Below, one piece after another: positions 56,952-64,000 of a stretch of 64,000 nt of DNA. The notes below the pieces were generated by a model, which did no database searches, was not told where the DNA came from, and worked only from the letters and a program-made list of their open reading frames with translations. The stretch's first letter is position 1. Every line of letters begins with the position of its first letter. The DNA lies in contig OX465286.1 of the NCBI GenBank assembly GCA_949987705.1, positions 7,851,445 to 7,915,444 on the forward strand, read 5' to 3'. This DNA is from Thereva unica (Eukaryota; Arthropoda; Insecta; Diptera; Therevidae). Position numbers and translations under genes: made by a program.

Positions 56952-57090
56952 AATTCAATATAATGTGAATTCAATATATGTGAATTCAATATATATGTGA
57001 ATTCAATATATGTGGTGTCAAAAATCACTTCTAAATCCCTAAATACACATAATATCCCTAAATACACATAATCCCTAAATACACATATTA
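56952..57090. repeat. Two adjacent minisatellites
   Basis: Four units of TGAATTCAATATATG-like sequence at about 56955-57015 are followed by four units of CCCTAAATACACATAAT-like sequence at about 57035-57090. Confidence 0.8.
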
Positions 57091-57185
57091 TGATCTCGAC
57101 CTGTCGCAAGTTGCCCCAAAATCAATTAGCACAGTAGACATACACCTTTCTGCAAAAAAAAAAAAAATCAAATGCACACATCCTG

Positions 57186-57400
57186 TATATTTTGGGTGCT
57201 TTCAGTATAATGCAATTTGCGCATATTTGCTTTTGCATTAGTTTCATTAAAGCAAGCATGCGATTGCACAGAGTTCATAAATATATAAACATGCGAAGTA
57301 AATGTGCGCAAGCTTTGCAAGCTTTTCGATAGGCATGCGCAAATGATTTTTCCGCAAGTCCAACTTGCGCATACGAATTACTGAAAGAACCCTATATTAG
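57186..57400. mobile_element. MITE with GGGTNCTTTCAGTA ends
   Basis: TATATTTTGGGTGCTTTCAG then TA and TTTGCGCAT on the left are mirrored by TTGCGCATACG and TACTGAAAGAACCCTATATT on the right. The word TGCGCA recurs five or more times inside. Confidence 0.7.
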
Positions 57401-58931
57401 TTCCAATTTGTATTACGCTAATTTTCCCATCTTCGAATTATGTTTAAATTTCGTCAATTTATGGGCTGAAAACAAGTGTCGTGTCATGGGCTCTAGATGA
57501 CAACTTTATGGACTTTTTGCATAAAAATAAAAACAAGCTACGCTCAATTAATTTTAGCACACAATTTTGTAGGATAAATCACAAATCCAATCAAGTATCT
57601 CCATATCATCTAAAGTGTTAAAGTGCAGATATCGAGAGAAGTTCTCAGATATCTCCGAGTCATTGAACCACATTCTCCGGTATAGATCATGTTCCTGAAA
57701 CTTAACCTATCTCTCCCCTACGAAAATTCGGAAGGACGTCGCCTTCGTCGTCGTACACTGTTTTTAACTAGTTTTTAATTCATCTTAAACACAGAAGCAC
57801 AAAACTCGTTTTTTACTTAATCTTTTCTCCACCAAAAATAAAACTAGAAGCGAGCGGTCAAAAAAAAAAAAGGATATAAAAAATCTTAGATGATATCCCA
57901 GCGCATTTTATTTATCTACGGTCTGTGGCCGAGAGAGGAAAAAATGCTCTTAGGAGGAACCCAACAGCAGCACCAAACGAACGAATTGCAAATTGGATCC
58001 TTTTTTCAGCTTGACTTGGCTGGAAGGTGTCTTTAGGCATTTCCATCTTAAGCTCCAAATTGACTAACAACAACAACACCGGCAAGAAAATGTCAAATAA
58101 TAAAAACAAGTTTTTGCCGCCTTTCAAACGTTGTTTATGATTATTTAACAAATTAATCACTGCGCGCTGCACTCTGGTGTAATATGAAGAGTCCTGCCTT
58201 ATTTTTGTGGTGAGATATTGTGGAATTTTTCTTTATTTTTATTCTTCTCTTTTTATTTTTATTTTTTAATTTTTTTTTTTTGAAGAACCATCTCTCAGAA
58301 GATATCGAATTACCAAATATATATGGTGTAGTCCATATCGATAGTGTATGGAAACTCCACCTCAATAGCAAACTACTGCGGGGACATGCATGCATGCATC
58401 ACTTGTGGGGCTTTACTGTGTTGTGCATTTCTCCCGGGGGGCGCGCTTTGGTGTGATGAAATATATAAAACTATGCATAGGCATAAAGAAAATGGCGTTT
58501 CGAAATTTAAAACATACCTTGTAGGGCGTGTTGAAAGGTAGTTACCATATTGAGTTAAAGCTACGTAACAAGTCCACGTAAGGCAAAAAAATATTCAATC
58601 TATATGAAAATTTTTACAATGTTTTATTAAAAAATCAGTTGACAATTGCCATCTTATATTTATCTGCAATATATTGGGTAAAGTACTCAAAACTGCTGCT
58701 AGCAGCAACTCACAACTACCCCTGCTCTTGTTTTTGGGCAGTTACGCATAAAATTTTTACAAGATCTTTCAAAGCTTCAACTACTCAACAATAGGTGGCT
58801 TTTCTTTTTTAAAGGTTAAGTTTATCTATATTTAAAAATATGTTTTAATAGCCTCTGCACACGGTAAAGGAAATTCGTTGTTTATGACGAACGACTTTCT
58901 TTTTTTTCTTCTTTGATTCCTTAGCTGGCGG
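57401..58931. other. No gene seen
   Basis: AT-rich with T and A runs (58210-58285). No supported frame. Confidence 0.45.
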
Positions 58932-59592
58932 CAAGGCCGACGTTTGACTTTCTTGCGCCCGGTGCAGTATGCCATATTGCGCCCCCATAATTTCTGTTCT
59001 TTTTTTTTTATCGCAGTAAAAGATAATGGAAAAAGACACAAACACTCTTTGGAGTTTTTTTTTAATATATATGAAAATGACATCACGTGAAATCTTTTTC
59101 ACCTTTATTCTGAAATTGCAGCCCGTTCAGTTGCGCCCGTTGCACATACATACGACGCCCCTGCCTTTGTCCAATCAGGATTTGCTTCGCGATCTTGCCT
59201 TTGTGCTGAGTTTGCTTACGATTTAACTTCACAAAACTCCTCCGCTAATGCTGTTTAATGCTCCAGGAGGTTTTTCGGTGTTAGCTGCACTTCCCTAACC
59301 ACTTCCACCACAATCCTGGGCTCCGAAAACCTATAGTACTTTTGAAGGATAATAGCTGGTTACTATGCTGCATGTATTAGTTTCTACGGTAGAATCTTGC
59401 ATAGAAAAAAACAGTCCACTTAACAGCCTTACTGGACACAAGAAGGCGCTTACAACAACTTAGGAACAGAGTCGATCCAGGTGTTTCTCGTCGAATTCGG
59501 AGTCTATAATAGTACGACTAATACGAATCTTAATTTCTGAAATTGCGCCCGGTGCAAGTGCACCATTTGCACCTATGAAAGCGCCGGCCCTG
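58932..59592 (+). mobile_element. CAGGG-family composite hAT (661 bp)
   Basis: The ends are CAAGGCCGACG and GCGCCGGCCCTG, with perfect 8-bp TSDs GCTGGCGG (58924-58931 and 59593-59600). The interior carries the LINE segment (59380-59520) with AACAGTCCACTTAACAGCC and GTCGATCCAGGTGTTTCTCG. Confidence 0.9.
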
Positions 59593-59689
59593 GCTGGCGG
59601 TTCAAGCGGGACGTCCCCGTAACGGATACACTGCTGTCAGTGCCGCTGTTTTTTCCCGTGCAGTTTCTTGCCTAGTTTCTTCGGTTATA

Positions 59690-61590
59690 TGGGCCACAAG
59701 TAGTCAGGAATCACTGAAATTTCTGCTCGATACCCACTTCCCTGGCTCAACATCTCTCGCTGCATCCGCAGAAACCGGTTTTAGGAGCCTAACTAGTGAA
59801 TTGAACAAACAGATAAGCAGGGATTTACTCCTAAGGGCCATAGAAGGCTTTAATCTTTACAAAACACCTGGCTTGGAGGAAATTTATCCTATTGAAATTC
59901 AGAAAGTAAGTAACCTAATTCTGGACTGGCTTGCAACCATCCATAGGAGCTGCCTTCGCCTAAGTTACATTCCAACGTCCTGGAGGGTAGCGAAGGTGAC
60001 TTTCATTCCGAAAGCGGGTAAAATCTCCTACTTACCACAATCCAAAGGATTTGAGACCTACATGTCTCACATCTTCCGCCCCCTATGTCCCATGAGGGAT
60101 TAAAGGAGCGCAATGATGATGATGTCTCACATCCCTTCTCCTCAAGATTCTAGAAAGACTCGTGGAAATTAATATTGAAATAAAGCATTGATAGGAGATT
60201 GCTTTCCCCTCGCAGCATGCCTACACGAAAGGTAAATCAGTAGACACTGGTCCCCCTCTCTAGTAGCGGTCATTAAAAAATCCCTTGGCATCATTCAGTT
60301 CACTCTGGCTGCTTTCTTAGATATCGAAGGTGCTTTGAACAGCTCCAGGTCCTTTATTGATCAGCTGCTGGGGTGCAGGGTGATAAAATCTAGTCTGGGG
60401 CTTTCGAAAGAAGTCAGACGGGTTGGAAGAGGTACACCACAAGATGGGGCCCTGTCGCCACTCGTTTAGAATATAGTGAATGAAGTGCTGATAACTCTAA
60501 GGGAGTCTGGGTGCACCACGGTGACCTATGCTGATGATATTGTGCTGGGGGTGGCCGGCAGGTATATCTCAACAATAAGAGACATAATGCAACAAGCATT
60601 GGACATTATTTATCATTGGGCTACCACAAAGGGCCTAGGCGTTAACCCAGCCAAGACTGAATTAGTGCTCTTTACAAGGAAGCACAGACTTCCCGATTTC
60701 CCTTCTCTAAGGCTGCAATGAAACACTGCAACTGAAGGAGGATGCGAAATTTCTGGGTCTCATACTCAATAGGAAATTAACGTGGAGGCCGAATCTTCTA
60801 GAAAGGGCCAATAAAACCAAAACAGCTCTCTTATGCCAGAGAACGATCGGAGTCACTTGGAACCTTAAACCCCGCATCGTCCACTGGTTGGATGCAGCCG
60901 TAATCAGACCTATACTTATGCATGGCATATTGGTATGATGGACTGCATTACAGAAGATTACGTATACTGAAGGGTCCAAAGAGCAGCTGATCTGTGTATT
61001 AGTGGTGCAAGAGGCACCCCAACAGCTGCGCCGGATGTCCTATTTCATGTTATTCTTTTGGAGATACATGCCGAGCAAATGCCAGCCTGGACGGCCACCA
61101 GGACAAAGGCTTGGATGGACTCCACATTATATTCATATGGTCACTCATATCCAACCTAGATTTCACTACACCTACGTGGACCTTTCAATACCATCATTCC
61201 GGCCAGAAATGATTGGACAGATGCGGTTATATCGACTGGGTCATTTACACAGATGGCTCAAAAATTGGGTAGTGAAGGTGCTGACCGGTCATTCTCCTTT
61301 TGGCCCGCACGTCGAACGATTGGAACTTCCAAACAACGACTTATGCAGAAGTTGTGGTAATGAGAATGGGGAAGAAACTGACTCCCTTGCAAGGAAAAGG
61401 ATGGATTGAGCAAGCTGCAAAATACTGGGGTTCCTGACCTTTGTCGCTTTATCAAAAGCTCCAAATGGTTTGAAATGGCCTGAACTTTGTCCCAATACTA
61501 GAGTAGCATCACAATGAGCCTAATGGTGTGCCTAAGTGAGCTCCCTAGTGGGGAGCAGCCATTTGAACCTAGCCTAACCTTCTTCAGTTT
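59690..61590 (+). pseudogene. LOA-type LINE ORF2, degraded, plus strand
   Basis: Blocks in order: SLKFLLDTHFPGS, WRVAKVTFIPKAGK, LTSLLLKILERLVEI (across a small insertion), QHAYTKGKSVDT, motif A AFLDIEGALNS (about 60310-60345), then VTYADDIVLGVAG (YADD at about 60523-60535) and VNPAKTELVLFTRKH. The thumb and RNase H are shredded. VQRAADLCISGA and, near 61255, an NTDGSKI-like remnant remain. The end has LTGHSPFGPHVERLELPNND, CRSCGNENGEE and SSKWFE. The 3' UTR ends in CCTAGCCTAACC near 61578, like the TAACC tail at 11.8 kb. Confidence 0.8.
60074..60121 (+). mobile_element. 48-bp retrotransposon 3'-tail insertion with 12-bp TSD
   Basis: ATGTCTCACATC occurs at 60062-60073 and again at 60122-60133. 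Between them lie TTCCGCCCCCTATGTCCC and a GATGAT tail. Removing the insert makes the RT reading frame continuous around TSLLLKILERL. This is an extremely 5'-truncated insertion. Confidence 0.8.
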
Positions 61591-62699
61591 CCCAATTCTG
61601 GTCAATTCAGCAGGTCGACTACCCTCCGACTTAGCACCAGGCGACGGCGGACTTAATGGACGAACGCCGTTAGGGGGTGGCGCACGTTATAACTACCTCA
61701 CTATGATATGACAGTTATGACATATTAGACAACGAAAAATATAAAAAATATTTTAATAGTTGCAACGTTTCAAGAAGCTTTCGACGAAACTTTGCCGTTG
61801 TATTTTGTACAGGCCCACTTTGGGTTCGAGATGTAAACTCCCCTTTAAGCAGAAGAATACTAACGGACTTTTCCAAGCTCAATTTTTACAAACTCCTTAA
61901 CGTCTGGCGTGACATCTATATATATTCTTTTTGAAACTCCGCCCTGATTCTAGTATTCGATTAATAATTACTGGGGATATTTAAAAATTTCCCATTATTT
62001 TACAGGGAATTCATATCAAAGATGCTTTGTGCTTTTGCAATGTCGATCGATCAATAATATTTCGTGATTATCTTGATTCATTCATTATACAATAATATTA
62101 AGGAAAACTATGATATGAGTAATAGTTATGATGATAGAAAATTGTAGTAATGATGATAACAGACCTAGGATATTTTGATATTTTACATACTTTTAGGAGC
62201 GAAAGAGCTGTGCCATAAAAATGAAGAGTGCCATAAAAATGCCCTTGAAAGTTTTTCCGTTTTCGCTGGTGCGCAAAACTTGCCTTTCTAGCTCTCATGT
62301 CGTATATAGCTTTTTAAATTAGGAGTTTCTAGCATATTCCAGGCACTGTTGAGTTTGGGCGATACTTCTTGATTTCATTTACACAAGGCACATTTAAGAA
62401 AAATTATAATAACAAATTGAAGGTCCCCATTTAGAGTTTTTATAGTAATTGTCGAAAAAAGGATTTTAAAGGGAGAGATTAGGCCTACTTACAGTCGGCT
62501 TAAGATGCCTCCTCAATTTTTCTTAAGACTGGCTAATTTTCTGGCAAAACGTAATGAACCTTAAGCTTAGCTATAGAACTTAAGATTCATTACGTTTTGA
62601 AAGAAAACTGGACTGGGTCCAATGGTACTGCGGCCATTCATTTGGCCTATTGCACTACACCCCTATACCTCATATTTTAAGGCCAGATCGCTTGAGTCT
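61591..62699. other. No gene seen; one short hairpin
   Basis: GCAAAACGTAATGAACCTTA and TAAGATTCATTACGTTTTG at about 62544-62600 are inverted relatives. The rest shows no supported feature. Confidence 0.45.
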
Positions 62700-63200
62700 G
62701 CAGAAGTCTGCCTAGTGGCTTGTCGCTTAGACTTGCATGCTCGAGCAGGGACTCCTTGAACAAAGAAACACTGCTCCTCGCCATTCAGAGAGGACCTGTA
62801 GAGCATACCGATCCTCCTCCATGCAAAGCTTGCAGATGAGGTCCTTCGCCTTTCGTATCCTCCATAAGCGGTAATTTAGGGCGCAGTGTCCGGTAATCAA
62901 GCCAACAAGGGTCCTGACAACGCTTCTACTGCGCCCGGAGTTGTAACCTTGGCCGTGTTAAGAGACAGCCCAGGAAGGCTTAGTCCAATCCAGGCGCGGA
63001 CCTCCAGCGTTCAGAATGTTCCATCAAAGTCCGATCGGCTAGGGCCCTTTGCAGCAAGCTGATAGATGCTTCGATAGCCGACTCTGGACCGATGAATGCA
63101 ATGTCAGAGTCCTGTTTAGCTTTTTTGTTGCCTTTGCCTTTTGTTGAACCGCGATGACCCAGGGGTAACGTGACAGAGAACGCCCAGCTCACCAAGAGCA
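62700..63200 (-). pseudogene. LINE ORF2 C-terminus: RNase H end and zinc motif
   Basis: The minus strand reads LPLGHRGSTKGKGNKKAKQ, a mutated WVPGHRG-KGNEKADEL RNase H block, then DIAFIGPESAIEAS, where GPE is typical of this LINE group. After a short gap RTLVGLITGHCALNYRL and ICKLCMEED give the C-terminal zinc region (about 62800-62940). GC content is higher than in the neighbourhood. RT and endonuclease are absent. Confidence 0.7.
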
Positions 63201-63209
63201 CGTTGACAG

Positions 63210-63990
63210 TCCCAAACTAATTAAGATTTGGTCCTACGGGGCGTTAACGCCGCCGTAATTGCCACTTGGCTATCAGAAGGAGAGGTATTCGAGTCGAGGA
63301 GATTGTCCAGGACCGCTGCCATGGTGTTCCCAGCCAGCTTGTCCCGGTATGAGGGTACTTGCGACACGCCCTTTTTTATTCTGAGGTCCCTGCACAGCCG
63401 GAGAATCCTGTGACCGTTGCCGTTTTGGCAATGCATCAGTTGGGTTCGGCATGCGACATTGCCCCCCAGAGGATGCAGGAGCTGGTGTTTCCAATATTCT
63501 GGTGGGTCCAGAAACTTCTATCAGTACAGCGGCTGTTCGCCCCTTGGAGCCCCCCCCCCCCACTCGGTGTCCTGACCACTGTCCAGCCCTCGGTTTTGTT
63601 TGGGAGGAAGTTGCAAATGTGGGACTCGAGTGTGCTCCGTGAACCTTCCCATTTCCACTGCGGCCTTCCTTGCCTTGGCCCCCTCTTCTCTTGGTAGCAC
63701 CAGATTTTTTCCTGCTAGGCTACACGACAACCTTGGCAGTTAGTTCTTCAACAACATTGCCGCCAGCTGCCTCGGACAGTGTTGCTGGTTGGATAGCCCA
63801 GGCTTCTGTGTTGGACGAGGTACCTCCAAGGAGATTCCTCTCCAGCTCTGCATCAGACCCACAACCTCTTTGTCCTTCTGGTTTTTTAAATAAATGTTGG
63901 TCCTTAAAAGTCCCACGAGTATGGCAGGAAAGAGAAAGTCCATCCTGCAGAGCCTCCATCGACACGATGGTAGGCTTTTAAGGGTGTGAT
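63210..63990 (-). pseudogene. LINE ORF1 (gag-like) fragment, continues beyond the window
   Basis: Proline-, lysine- and glutamine-rich frames with KKSGATKREGAKARKAA, DALPKRQRSQDSPAVQGPQ and then SYRDKLAGNTMAAVLDN and SDSQVAITAAL resemble ORF1 proteins of LOA-like LINEs, whose C-terminal half has an SYRDAL block. At least two frameshifts occur. It lies directly upstream of the RNase H end of ORF2, so about 3 kb of ORF2 would be missing. A poly-C run lies near 63549-63560. Identification is by style of sequence rather than a strict motif. Confidence 0.5.
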
Positions 63991-64000
63991 CCCTACTACC

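Overview
This window reads as a repeat-dominated, AT-rich stretch of an insect genome, most likely a higher fly (Diptera). The assignment is an inference from the mix of non-LTR retrotransposon lineages (RTE-like, LOA/I-like, CR1-like), many short inverted-repeat elements, a tRNA-derived SINE, and abundant ATGT, CA and TA microsatellites. I found no convincing host protein-coding gene, no rRNA and no free-standing tRNA gene. Almost every recognisable open reading frame belongs to a decayed mobile element, so the window is best seen as intergenic or intronic DNA.

Layout. 0-4 kb: scraps of RTE-like and I/Jockey-like reverse transcriptase, and a MITE built from GCAAG words. 5.1-9.8 kb: a nest of hAT-type elements, each with its own 8-bp target-site duplication (TSD), enclosing a captured LINE fragment. 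11-18.8 kb: a possible 7.8-kb hAT shell holding a degraded LOA-type LINE (minus strand, 11.8-14.5 kb), a CR1 tail, and a second copy of the 5-kb hAT element carrying the same nested insertion. 20.8-22.9 kb: rearranged LOA pieces and another composite hAT. 25.6-28.9 kb: a nearly complete RTE-like LINE with a 13-bp TSD, inserted next to a TIR element and lacking its reverse transcriptase core. 29.3-33.9 kb: a cluster of MITEs, some nested three deep, plus Tc1 and mariner-type transposase remnants. 36.1-37.6 kb: a hAT element containing two smaller ones. 39.2-42.4 kb: inverted repeats, a minisatellite and a compact hAT. 44.2-48.1 kb: a CR1 3' end, a repeat family with a hairpin, and a composite hAT. 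51.5-53.6 kb: a LINE whose YADD box is split by a tRNA-derived SINE. 53.8-57.4 kb: TIR elements and an RTE tail. 58.9-61.6 kb: a composite hAT next to a LOA-type LINE. 62.7-64 kb: an internally deleted LINE in which ORF1 abuts the RNase H end of ORF2.

The most striking signal is one hAT-like family (ends CAGGG and CCCTG, 8-bp TSDs) found in eight TSD-bounded copies. Four of the copies carry the same piece of LINE reverse transcriptase. One copy sits inside a larger hAT that later moved with its passenger. I see no intact autonomous element, so the window records past activity rather than a working system.
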